Origin: DASPXY01 sp038227745
GTDB taxonomy: Bacteria > Planctomycetota > Planctomycetia > Gemmatales > Gemmataceae
Length of the DNA stretch: 7,480 bases
Direction of reading: 5' to 3'
Assembly (NCBI GenBank): GCA_038227745.1
Contig: JBBRPS010000513.1
Coordinates: forward strand, 1 to 7,480
The position numbers were made by a program, and so were the translations under genes. Under the pieces are notes generated by a model. That model saw only the letters and a list, made by a program, of their open reading frames with translations, made no database searches and was not told where the DNA came from. This document shows, piece after piece, positions 1 to 5,961 of the stretch (within the stretch, counting starts at the first letter, position 1; each line of letters starts with the position of its first letter).

Positions 1-1707
1 CAGGGCGTGGTTGAAGGTGATGGCGTTGCGTCCGTTCTGCTTGCGGACGTGGACCGTCGAGACGTTCGGGATGTTCGAGTTGAAGTGGTTGGCGAAGATG
101 GAGTCGTTGACGACGGCGGTCGTCGGTGTCGGGGCAAAGCCGTTGGTGAGGCCATCGTTGATCAGCAGCAGAGCCTGGCCGAAGGCGAGGTTGGGGCCGA
201 TGACGTTGCCGGAGAAGGTAACGTGGGTGAAGGTGACGTTGACGCCCTGCTCCCACACGCCGCCGCCGCCGCCGCCGATCGAGAAATCCCCCTGGCCGCC
301 GAAACGCACCTGGTTGTCGGCGATGAGGCTGTTGGTGATGAGGACGGTGTTGCGGTCGCCCGGCTTGATGGCGACGAGGTACAGGCCGCCGCCGCCCGGC
401 GAGCCGGCCAGGCGGGTGCCGTTGCCGCTCTGCGAGACGTTGTTGACGATCTGGACGCGGTTGAGCGTCAGATCGTCGCCGTCGGTGGCGATGGCGCCGC
501 CGCCGGACAGGCCGCCGTCCTGGCCGTTGCCGCCGCGGGCCAGGTTGTTGCGGATATCCACGTCGGTCATGGTGACGTTGGAGTCCTCAATGAGGAAGGC
601 GCCTGCCTCGCCGCTGCCGGCCTGGCCGGCGGCGTCGCCGCCGACCGCGCCGTTGTTGTAGGCGGCGACGTGCTGGAACGTGGCAGTGCTATTGATCTGG
701 ATGGCGGCCGCCCCGGCCAGGCCGTCCGCGGTCCGCCGCTGCAGGCCGCCCGAGATGCCGCCCGGGTCCATGGTCATGCCGGCGCCGGGGGAACTGCCGG
801 CGATGCTGCGGTCGTTGACGAAGACGAGGTTGGTGCCGGTGATGTTCGAGTGGTCGCTGTGGATGGCGCCGCCGACCGCGTCGCCGCCGCGGATCGCCCC
901 CTTGCCGCCGGCCGCCTCGTTGTTGTTGAACGAGACCTGATCCATGACCAGGCTCGGCACGAAGCGCAGGGCGAGGGCGGCGCCGGCCCCGGCACCGCCG
1001 ACGCCCGGCGTTTGCCCCGGCTCGGCGGCCGGCAGCGTCGTGGTGTCGAAGCCGTCGGCCCGGTTGCTGAAGAAGTTCATGTTCCGCAGGGTGAACGTCC
1101 CGGGGGTGGCGCTGTTGGCGCGGGCGGAGTCGTTGAGCCACATGGCGCCGCCGAACGCGAAGATGCGGTCGTTGCCGGCGTTGATGTCGAGGTTCCGCTC
1201 CGCCTTGGCGGCACAGGCCTGGATCGTGAAGCCTTCCATGTCGAAGCTCACGTCCACCTGGTTCGCCAGGACGTAGACGCCGCGCAGCGCGGCGCCGCCG
1301 TCGAGGATCGTGTGGTTCGCGGCCGGGTCGAGGGCGGTGAAGCTGTTGTTGAAGCCGCCGCGGATGGTCAGGGACTTGTCGTAGACCATGACGACGGCAG
1401 GGTTGATGCGCAGGGGTGCGGACAGCTGGTCGGCGGCGGGGTTGTAGCCGTACGTGCCCTGGGCGACGTGGATGCGGTCGCCGCTCTGCGCCACATCGAC
1501 CGCGAACTGGATGCTGCGGAACGGGTTGGCCTGCGCGCCGGCGCCGGCGGCGTCCTGCCCGAGGGTCGAGACGAAGTAGTTGGTCGGCACCAGGCGGTCC
1601 TCGAGCGCCTCCAGCAGCAGCCGTGCCCCGCGTCTCCGCGCGCACGCCACCCGCCCGCCCTGCCCCGCCTTGCCGATGATGCTCCGCCACATGTGCCTGA
1701 AGACCAT
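1..1707 (-). CDS. Partial right-handed beta-helix surface protein with planctomycete LEALEDRLVP motif (N-terminal 569 residues)
   Basis: The frame is open from ATG at 1707 to the left edge without a stop, so the C-terminus is missing. Residues 1-29 are basic (about 8 Arg/Lys), with no hydrophobic signal-peptide core. LLLEALEDRLVPT follows at residues 30-42, the motif found near the N-terminus of many large Planctomycetes exported proteins. Residues 43-85 (NYFVSTLGQD...NPFRSIQFAV...GDRIHVAQGTY) are the usual opening of pectate-lyase-like parallel beta-helices. The rest is Gly/Asn-rich, with recurring turns such as VSFNNNEA, VDIRNNLA, VQIVNNVS, SLIADNQV and VTFSGNVI, which are consistent with successive helix rungs. 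No enzyme active site is recognisable, so a structural or adhesive extracellular role is inferred. The start is supported by AGGAGAAGAG just upstream; a second ATG at codon 6 (1692) is less well placed. It lies 627 bp downstream of guaA and is probably a separate transcription unit. Confidence 0.88.
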   Translation of the reverse strand, partial: MVFRHMWRSIIGKAGQGGRVACARRRGARLLLEALEDRLVPTNYFVSTLGQDAAGAGAQANPFRSIQFAVDVAQSGDRIHVAQGTYGYNPAADQLSAPLRINPAVVMVYDKSLTIRGGFNNSFTALDPAANHTILDGGAALRGVYVLANQVDVSFDMEGFTIQACAAKAERNLDINAGNDRIFAFGGAMWLNDSARANSATPGTFTLRNMNFFSNRADGFDTTTLPAAEPGQTPGVGGAGAGAALALRFVPSLVMDQVSFNNNEAAGGKGAIRGGDAVGGAIHSDHSNITGTNLVFVNDRSIAGSSPGAGMTMDPGGISGGLQRRTADGLAGAAAIQINSTATFQHVAAYNNGAVGGDAAGQAGSGEAGAFLIEDSNVTMTDVDIRNNLARGGNGQDGGLSGGGAIATDGDDLTLNRVQIVNNVSQSGNGTRLAGSPGGGGLYLVAIKPGDRNTVLITNSLIADNQVRFGGQGDFSIGGGGGGVWEQGVNVTFTHVTFSGNVIGPNLAFGQALLLINDGLTNGFAPTPTTAVVNDSIFANHFNSNIPNVSTVHVRKQNGRNAITFNHAL

Positions 1708-1710
1708 GGT

Positions 1711-1720
1711 CTCTTCTCCT
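1711..1720 (-). promoter_or_regulatory. Ribosome binding site of the beta-helix protein gene
   Basis: The minus strand reads AGGAGAAGAG, then ACC, then ATG. This purine-rich Shine-Dalgarno sequence selects the ATG at 1707 over the in-frame ATG at 1692. A perfect TTGACA lies just upstream (1735-1740, minus strand), but no -10 element follows at a usable distance before the start codon, so I do not call a promoter there. Confidence 0.7.
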
Positions 1721-2304
1721 CGTATCTCAAAAGGTGTCAAAATCGTGGAACGCAAGCCGAGGCGCGCACAACGTCCGGGGCCGTGCATGGGTTTCCCCTC
1801 CCCACGCCTGGCACGGCGGGGTACGCACAGCGGACGTGTAGACCGAAGCGCTGCGGCTTGCGGACGTGCTCGTGACCGACCCTGGGGGCGGTCAGGACGG
1901 CTCTTCCTCAGACAACCGGAGTAATGGGTGCCGCGCTCGCTAGCATTGAGAGTGCCAGTGTCCGTTGGCAGCGCGGGACGTCCTTGATGCGGTGGGAAGC
2001 CTCTCCTCTCCGAACCTGGATTCCACACGGAACCCCGGAACCTCAGTGTAGATTAGCAGATTCCTGGCAGTTTGGGCAAGTTTAACCTCCTTCTGCATGT
2101 CGTGCGGATTGGACGGGCGGCCACACAATCGGCGCGTTCGGCAGGAACGGCGGACGGATGTTCGGGTCGTGCCGAGGATGCCGTCAACCGCCGCCCCCGC
2201 GGGCGTGGGACGGGCGGCGAAACCAACCTCTTCCGTAGCGATACCCGCGCTACCCGCGTCCGGTTTCGCCCGTTCGGCGCTCAACCGCGCCGCCACCGAA
2301 ACAG
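1721..2304. other. Intergenic stretch between guaA and the beta-helix gene; no convincing gene
   Basis: No open frame here has the codon bias of its neighbours. The plus-strand frames are extensions of antisense shadows. The minus-strand frame through 1940-2098 is simply the tail of a guaA shadow frame and has mixed third positions unlike real genes in the window. The stretch holds several short inverted repeats: TGACCG/CGGTCA (1873-1878 and 1889-1894), TGCCA/TGGCA (1953-1957 and 1966-1970), an 8-bp stem CGCCGCCC/GGGCGGCG (2189-2196 and 2212-2219) and GTAGCG/CGCTAC (2235-2240 and 2248-2253). It also has a direct repeat TACCCGCG (2242-2249 and 2251-2258). None has a U-tract. The length leaves room for a long leader or small RNA, but nothing identifies one. 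Confidence 0.6.
1873..1894. repeat. Short perfect inverted repeat upstream of the beta-helix gene
   Basis: The arms TGACCG and CGGTCA are perfect and separated by 10 bp, about 165 bp upstream of the beta-helix start codon. The size would suit either a dimeric regulator's operator or an RNA hairpin in the leader. There is no U-tract on either side, so it is not a simple intrinsic terminator. A chance occurrence in GC-rich DNA is possible. Confidence 0.35.
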
Positions 2305-2316
2305 GCCGCAAGCGGC
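2300..2316 (-). terminator. Weak candidate intrinsic terminator after guaA
   Basis: About 18 nt past the guaA stop, the minus strand can form a GCCG-CTTG-CGGC hairpin (GCCGC/GCGGC arms at 2305-2309 and 2312-2316), followed by CTGTTTC. The stem is short and the T-run is only three bases. Termination here is therefore possible but not certain, and Rho-dependent ending is equally possible. Confidence 0.3.
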
Positions 2317-2334
2317 GCAGACGGAACCGGGAGG

Positions 2335-3879
2335 CTACTCCCACTCGATCGTCGCGGGTGGCTTGCTGCTGATGTCGTACACCACGCGGTTGACGCCCGC
2401 GACGCAGTTGATGATCCGCGTCGAGATCTTCGCCAGCAGCTCGTAGGGAAGGTGGGACCAGTCCGCCGTCATGAAGTCGTCCGTCTGCACCGCCCGCAGC
2501 GCGATCACGTTCTCGTACGTCCGCCCGTCGCCCATCACGCCGACCGACTGGATCGGCAGCAGCACCGCGAACGCCTGCGCCGTCTGCCGGTACCAGCCCG
2601 CCTGCTTCAGCTCGTCGAGGAGGATCGTGTCGGCCTGGCGCAGCGTCTCCAGCCGGGGGGCGGTGATCGGGCCGAGACAGCGCACCGCCAGCCCGGGGCC
2701 GGGGAACGGGTGCCGCCAGACCGTCTGCTCCGGCAGCCCCATCTCGAGGCCGAGGCGGCGCACCTCGTCCTTGAACAGGTCGCGCAGCGGCTCGATCAGG
2801 TCGAAGCCCAGCTCCTTGGGCAGGCCGCCGACGTTGTGGTGCGTCTTGATCGTGGCCGACGGGCCGTCCACCGCGGCGCCGCTCTCGATCACGTCGGGGT
2901 ACAGCGTGCCCTGGGCGAGGAAGCGCGCGTTCTCGATGTGGCGGGCCTCGTCCTTGAAGACGTCGATGAAGACGTGGCCGATGATGCGCCGTTTCTCCTG
3001 CGGGTCGGTCACGCCGGCCAGGGCCTTGAGGAAGCGCTCGCGCGCGTCCACGACGTGCAGGTCGGCGTGGAAGTTGTCGCGGAACGTCTGGCGGACCGCG
3101 TCGGACTCGCCCTGGCGCAGCAGGCCGTTGTCCACGAAGATGCACGCGACCTGCGGCCCGACGGCGCGGAGCAGCAGCGCCGCCGTCACCGACGAATCGA
3201 CGCCGCCCGACAGGCCGCAGATGACGCGGTGGTCGCCGATCTTCCGCCGCAGCTCCGCGACGCTCTGCTCGATGAACGACTCCAACTGCCACGTGCCCCG
3301 GCAGCCGCACACGGCGTAGAGGAAGTTGTGCAGGATCTGGCTGCCGTACGGCGTGTGACTGACCTCGGGGTGGAACTGCAGGCCGTAGACGGGGCGGCTG
3401 CGGTGGCGGACGGCGGCGACGGGGCAGGTGTCGGTCGAGGCGAGCGGCACGAACTCGCCGTTGACCGTCTGGACCTGGTCGCCGTGGCTCATCCAGACGA
3501 TCGTTTCCTCCGGCACGCCGGCGAACAGGCCGTCGGCCACCTGGACGCGGCAGTGCGCGCGGCCGAACTCGCGGCTGGCCGCGGGGTGGACCTCGCCGCC
3601 GAGGGCCTGGCAGGCGAGCTGCATTCCGTAGCAGATGCCGAGGATCGGGACGCCGAGGTCGAACAGGGCCGGGTCGCAGCGCGGGGCGTTGGGGACGTAG
3701 ACGCTGGCGGGGCCGCCGGAGAAGATCAGGCCGCGCGGCTGCAGGGCCGCCACGCGCTCGGCGGGCAGGTCGTGGCGGACGAGCTGGCAGAAGACCTTTT
3801 GCTCGCGCACCCGTCGGGCGATGAGCTGGCCGTACTGCGAGCCGAAGTCAAAGACGAGGACTCGTTCACTTTCGTGCAA
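2335..3879 (-). CDS. guaA: GMP synthase (glutamine-hydrolysing)
   Basis: It catalyses the amination of XMP to GMP with ATP and glutamine, the last step of de novo guanine nucleotide synthesis in the cytoplasm. The 514 residues cover the whole family. A class I glutamine amidotransferase domain spans roughly residues 7-190, with nucleophile Cys83 in GICYGMQ and His170/Glu172 in QFHPEVSHTPYG. An ATP-pyrophosphatase domain follows, with the SGGVDSS P-loop at 224-230. The C-terminal dimerisation domain contains KTHHNVGGLP (345-354) and RHPFPGPGLAVR (389-400), and ends in the expected KPPATIEWE. The start is a TTG at 3879, because no ATG is suitably placed before the conserved VLVFDFGSQYGQLI. GGGAG lies about 9 nt upstream. 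The start overlaps the preceding 95-aa gene by 14 nt, which suggests translational coupling as the last gene of the proC operon. The identity is secure; the exact start is less certain. Confidence 0.97.
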   Translation of the reverse strand: MHESERVLVFDFGSQYGQLIARRVREQKVFCQLVRHDLPAERVAALQPRGLIFSGGPASVYVPNAPRCDPALFDLGVPILGICYGMQLACQALGGEVHPAASREFGRAHCRVQVADGLFAGVPEETIVWMSHGDQVQTVNGEFVPLASTDTCPVAAVRHRSRPVYGLQFHPEVSHTPYGSQILHNFLYAVCGCRGTWQLESFIEQSVAELRRKIGDHRVICGLSGGVDSSVTAALLLRAVGPQVACIFVDNGLLRQGESDAVRQTFRDNFHADLHVVDARERFLKALAGVTDPQEKRRIIGHVFIDVFKDEARHIENARFLAQGTLYPDVIESGAAVDGPSATIKTHHNVGGLPKELGFDLIEPLRDLFKDEVRRLGLEMGLPEQTVWRHPFPGPGLAVRCLGPITAPRLETLRQADTILLDELKQAGWYRQTAQAFAVLLPIQSVGVMGDGRTYENVIALRAVQTDDFMTADWSHLPYELLAKISTRIINCVAGVNRVVYDISSKPPATIEWE

Positions 3880-4153
3880 CGGCGTTGTCTCCCACCGGGG
3901 TTTCTTTGTCGGAAAAGTTGGCGAACAGTTCGTCCAGGGCGGCCTCGTCGTCGATATGGCCGTTGCTGACGAAGCGCTCGACCTCGACCTGGACCTCGTC
4001 CCCGTAATCGACGAACTCGATCTCCCAGCGCTGGCCGGGAACGCGGACGTCGATCATGAGGGCGTCGTAACGGCCCTGCCGTACCTGATAGTAGATTTTC
4101 GCCTCCCGCAAGCGGCTGAGCAGCTCCAGGAGCTGGCCGTATGTATCCTTCAT
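3866..4153 (-). CDS. Small acidic protein of unknown function; immunity-like partner candidate
   Basis: I do not recognise this 95-aa protein by name. Residues 1-20 (MKDTYGQLLELLSRLREAKI) look like an amphipathic helix. They are followed by alternating hydrophobic/charged segments predicted as beta strands (YDALMIDVRV, QRWEIEFVDYG, EVQVEVERFVS). A helical acidic tail (DDEAALDELFANFSD) comes next. I count 20 acidic against 12 basic residues, so it is clearly acidic, with no membrane segment or signal peptide; it is probably cytoplasmic. The ATG overlaps the stop of the 68-aa gene (ATGA), with GGAGA about 9 nt upstream inside that gene. The stop overlaps the start of guaA by 14 nt. This helix-strand layout with an acidic surface recalls small immunity proteins of polymorphic toxin systems, but that is a resemblance from memory. 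Codon use fits the neighbours, so it is a real gene. Confidence 0.82.
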   Translation of the reverse strand: MKDTYGQLLELLSRLREAKIYYQVRQGRYDALMIDVRVPGQRWEIEFVDYGDEVQVEVERFVSNGHIDDEAALDELFANFSDKETPVGDNAVARK

Positions 4154-4356
4154 TTGTCGAACTCTCCAGAACTCAAGAGCTTCTTGAAGGTCTTGTAGCC
4201 GGGGATTCGTCGCCTCGCCCGATCCTGGATTTCCTCCCAGGTCAGGTGCATGATCTCGTCCCAGCTAGGCGAACCTGGGTCGAGCGGGGCCTGCTTGATC
4301 CCGCCCTTCTTCCCCTTGAGGATTTCCACGACGGTCTTGCCGGCGTTCTCGGACAT
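4150..4356 (-). CDS. Small basic protein of unknown function; possible toxin-tail-like partner
   Basis: This 68-aa protein has no family I can name securely. It starts MSENAGKTVVEILKGKKGG, continues with a Pro/Ser linker (APLDPGSPSWDE), then a Trp-containing helix (MHLTWEEIQDRARRRI) and a basic tail (GYKTFKKLL). I count 13 Lys/Arg against 10 Asp/Glu. The ATG directly abuts the proC stop (TGAATG). A GGGGAAAAG Shine-Dalgarno-like run within the end of proC supports that start. It shares an ATGA overlap with the acidic 95-aa gene. The 'GSPSWDEI..LTWEEI..G.KT.KKLL' style recalls short C-terminal tails of polymorphic toxins that have become free-standing. This is inference, and a role as an operon-encoded regulatory or complex subunit is equally open. 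There is no signal peptide or membrane segment. Confidence 0.78.
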   Translation of the reverse strand: MSENAGKTVVEILKGKKGGIKQAPLDPGSPSWDEIMHLTWEEIQDRARRRIPGYKTFKKLLSSGEFDK

Positions 4357-5181
4357 TCAACTTTTCCCCAGTTCGGTCGCGCGGCGTGTCGCCGCCTCGA
4401 CGGCGTCCATCAGGGCGGCGCGGACGCCGCCGCGCTCCAGGGCGTGCAGGCCGGCGATCGTCGTGCCGCCCGGGCTGGCCACCATGTCCTTCAGGGCGCC
4501 GGTGTGCAGCCCCGTCTCGAGCACCATGCGCGCCGCGCCAAGCACTGTCTGCGCCGCCAGCACCGTGGCGATGTCGCGCGGCAGGCCCACCTTTACCCCG
4601 CCGTCGCTCAGGGCCTCGATCATCACGTAGACGAACGCCGGGCCACTGCCACTCAGCCCCGTCACCGCGTCGAGGAGTTTTTCCGGCACGCGGAAGGCGC
4701 GGCCGACCGCGTTCAGCAGGCGGTCCACCAGCTGAACGTCTTCCGGGGTCGCGGTCGGGCCGGGGGCGTAGGCCGAGGCGCTCGCCCCCAGGAGGCAGGG
4801 CGTGTTCGGCATGACGCGCACCAGCCGCCGGTCCGGCCCCAGGCCGTCGGTGAGCTGCTTGAGCGTGGCGCCGGCGACGATCGAGACGACGAGGTGGCGC
4901 GGGGTGACGGTCGCGCGGATCTCGTTCAGGACGGCCGCCAGGTTCTGCGGCTTGACGGCGAGGACGAGGACGTCGCTCTTGGCGACGACGGCGCGGTTGT
5001 CGCTGACCGCGTGCAGGCCGCCCGTCGCCTGCTGGTAGGCCTCGCGGGCCTGGGGCAGCGGGTCGGCGGCCATGAGGCTGTCGGGCGCCGCGAGCTTCGC
5101 CGTCAGCCAGCCGCGCGCCAGCGCCGTGGCCATTTTGCCCGCTCCGAGGAAGCCGATCCGTGGGCTGTCAGTGTTCGCCAT
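4357..5181 (-). CDS. proC: Pyrroline-5-carboxylate reductase
   Basis: It reduces 1-pyrroline-5-carboxylate to L-proline with NAD(P)H, the final step of proline synthesis, in the cytoplasm. The 274 residues match the normal family length. The N-terminal Rossmann fold shows IGFLGAGKMA (9-18), AVKPQN (75-80) and VRVMPNTPCLLG (121-132). The C-terminal dimerisation/catalytic helical domain shows the signature TGLSGSGPAFVY (174-185), then LSDGGVKVGLPR (191-202) and LKDMVASPGGTTIAGL (230-245). The ATG at 5181 sits just before the dinucleotide-binding strand, with a modest GGCGAGA ribosome binding site. It is the first gene of the minus-strand operon and its TGA touches the ATG of the next gene. It is transcribed divergently from the 85-aa gene across a 202-bp gap. 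Confidence 0.97.
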   Translation of the reverse strand: MANTDSPRIGFLGAGKMATALARGWLTAKLAAPDSLMAADPLPQAREAYQQATGGLHAVSDNRAVVAKSDVLVLAVKPQNLAAVLNEIRATVTPRHLVVSIVAGATLKQLTDGLGPDRRLVRVMPNTPCLLGASASAYAPGPTATPEDVQLVDRLLNAVGRAFRVPEKLLDAVTGLSGSGPAFVYVMIEALSDGGVKVGLPRDIATVLAAQTVLGAARMVLETGLHTGALKDMVASPGGTTIAGLHALERGGVRAALMDAVEAATRRATELGKS

Positions 5182-5261
5182 GAGTTCTCGCCGCGTTCGT
5201 GGTGCCGCGGGCGCCTCCCGTTGGCGTTTGCCGCCCTGGCGCCGCGTCGGACATGCCCTCT

Positions 5262-5290
5262 AGTGTACACGAAGGCCGGACGCCCGGTAA
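5262..5290 (-). promoter_or_regulatory. Candidate sigma70-type promoter of the proC-guaA operon
   Basis: On the minus strand TTACCG (5285-5290) and TACACT (5262-5267) are separated by 17 bp. They match 3/6 and 4/6 of the consensus. Transcription would begin near 5255, leaving a leader of about 74 nt before the proC ATG. The AT-rich spot TAGTGTACAC stands out in an otherwise GC-rich gap. This is a motif call only. Confidence 0.4.
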
Positions 5291-5311
5291 ATGCTGCCCT
5301 GGGCGCCGACA

Positions 5312-5340
5312 CTGCCCGGAGGCGGTGGCGCGCGTAGAAT
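5312..5340 (+). promoter_or_regulatory. Candidate sigma70-type promoter of the 85-aa gene
   Basis: TAGAAT (5335-5340) matches 5/6 of the -10 consensus. It follows a weak -35 CTGCCC (5312-5317) with a 17-bp spacer. The expected start near 5347 gives a leader of about 37 nt before the ATG at 5384. It overlaps the divergent proC promoter region closely, so the two may compete. Confidence 0.45.
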
Positions 5341-5372
5341 GGCCCCGAGCGTTTCAGGGATTCAAGTGCGGC

Positions 5373-5377
5373 GGAGG
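5373..5377 (+). promoter_or_regulatory. Ribosome binding site deciding the start of the 85-aa gene
   Basis: GGAGG lies 6 nt before the ATG at 5384. This makes that ATG the start rather than the in-frame ATGs at 5291 or 5339. The intervening codons are low-complexity Gly/Arg/Pro, and most of them lie upstream of the likely transcription start. Confidence 0.75.
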
Positions 5378-5383
5378 ACAGCA

Positions 5384-5641
5384 ATGACGATCAGCGCACC
5401 GGAGTGGTTGACGAAGCGCGGCGGCACGCTGCGGCCCGGCGGCGACGCCCGCGTCTGGTTCGTCGTGTTCCGAGGGGAGCCCCAGTACAAGCTGACACCG
5501 GTGCCGGTGGACGGCAAGTTTGGCTGCGCCGTCATGCAGACGATCAACGGCAAGCGGATCGAGAGCGCCACAAGGGCCGACACGCCCGAGGAGGCGCTGC
5601 GCGGCGGTCTCGAGGATTTGCGGAAGGCGCTCGGGTGGTGA
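5384..5641 (+). CDS. Small hypothetical protein, 85 aa
   Basis: I do not recognise this family. The protein starts MTISAPEWLTKRGGTLRPGG and has a central run of probable beta strands (ARVWFVVFRGEPQYKLTPVPV, then KFGCAVMQTINGKRIES). It ends in an amphipathic helix (TPEEALRGGLEDLRKALGW). The alpha/beta composition, lack of a signal peptide or membrane segment, strong ribosome binding site and upstream TAGAAT box support a real, single-gene cytoplasmic product. The length and compact fold would suit a small binding or accessory protein, but no catalytic motif is visible. It is divergent from proC and separated by 320 bp from the next plus-strand gene, so it is probably monocistronic. Confidence 0.8.
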   Translation: MTISAPEWLTKRGGTLRPGGDARVWFVVFRGEPQYKLTPVPVDGKFGCAVMQTINGKRIESATRADTPEEALRGGLEDLRKALGW

Positions 5642-5741
5642 CGCAGGCCGCAGGACCCAGCAGGCAGGGGGCCGAGTGGCTGGCTTGCCGTTTCGCGCTC
5701 CCCTCAACCCGCTTGACGCTGCTCCCGCCTTATCCCCAAGT

Positions 5742-5762
5742 CCTCTCGCCGGCGAGGAGAGG
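5742..5762. repeat. GC-rich palindromic patch
   Basis: CCTCTC (5742-5747) and GAGAGG (5757-5762) flank and overlap a perfect 12-bp palindrome CTCGCCGGCGAG (5745-5756), so two alternative foldings are possible. It resembles the small CCTCTC...GAGAGG intergenic palindromes seen scattered in many GC-rich genomes. Whether it is repeated elsewhere in this genome cannot be seen from the window. Confidence 0.4.
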
Positions 5763-5822
5763 TGATCGCGAAACTGGAAGCGGCCGGAAACCGTTCCAGG
5801 GCCGAACGCCTTCAAACCTTGT

Positions 5823-5844
5823 AGGCTCACGAGGAGCCTTCTTT
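5823..5844 (+). terminator. Candidate intrinsic terminator after the 85-aa gene
   Basis: AGGCTC and GAGCCT form a perfect 6-bp stem with loop ACGAG, followed directly by TCTTT. This is the only hairpin in the window with a recognisable T-rich tail. It lies about 180 nt past the 85-aa gene's stop and about 118 nt before the 181-aa gene's start. It could end the former or act as an attenuator in the leader of the latter. Confidence 0.42.
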
Positions 5845-5961
5845 ACGATCTCGTTCCGCGTATCCGTGTCCCGGCGCTTCGGAGAAGTATCCCCGATCGG
5901 CGACCCGACCGCGGATTGCCGGACAGCCAACCCCTGCTAACCGTCTCTTGAGGCCCCTGCC

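Larger units (their letters stand above)
5642..5961. other. Non-coding gap between two plus-strand genes
   Basis: No frame here looks coding on either strand. The stretch contains a palindromic patch around CTCGCCGGCGAG (5745-5756) and a terminator-like hairpin (5823-5844). No promoter with acceptable -35 and -10 boxes was found for the gene starting at 5962, though the leader must lie here. The last bases contain GAGG (5950-5953), a modest ribosome binding site for that gene. Confidence 0.6.

Noticed and set aside
689..1690. A 333-codon minus-strand open frame
   Set aside because: It overlaps the beta-helix gene in another frame and gives Arg/Gly/Pro-rich nonsense with no recognisable domain.
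1735..1740. Perfect TTGACA on the minus strand before the beta-helix gene
   Set aside because: The matching -10 position is GC- and purine-rich and would fall inside the ribosome binding site, so transcription could not start in time for translation from 1707.
7..1875. A 622-codon plus-strand open frame
   Set aside because: It is antisense to the beta-helix gene. Its translation is a low-complexity Val/Asp/Gly/Ala/Arg mixture without domains, as expected from the complement of a GC3-rich gene. The minus-strand frame has the LEALEDRLVP motif, a good ribosome binding site and beta-helix repeats.
2189..2219. An 8-bp stem inverted repeat downstream of guaA as a terminator
   Set aside because: The 15-nt loop is itself GC-rich and no T-run follows on the minus strand; it is likely a product of base composition.
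1940..3310. A 456-codon minus-strand open frame extending past guaA
   Set aside because: Most of it is the guaA sequence read in a wrong frame (Arg/Pro/Ala-rich). The tail in the intergenic region (ATG at 2098) has mixed third positions and no ribosome binding site before that ATG, so I do not call a gene there.
2452..3969. A 505-codon plus-strand open frame
   Set aside because: It is antisense to guaA, which is complete with all catalytic motifs. The plus-strand translation is repetitive Arg/Val/Ala/Leu text.
4141..5337. A 398-codon plus-strand open frame
   Set aside because: It is antisense to proC and the 68-aa gene; the composition is that of a GC-rich shadow.
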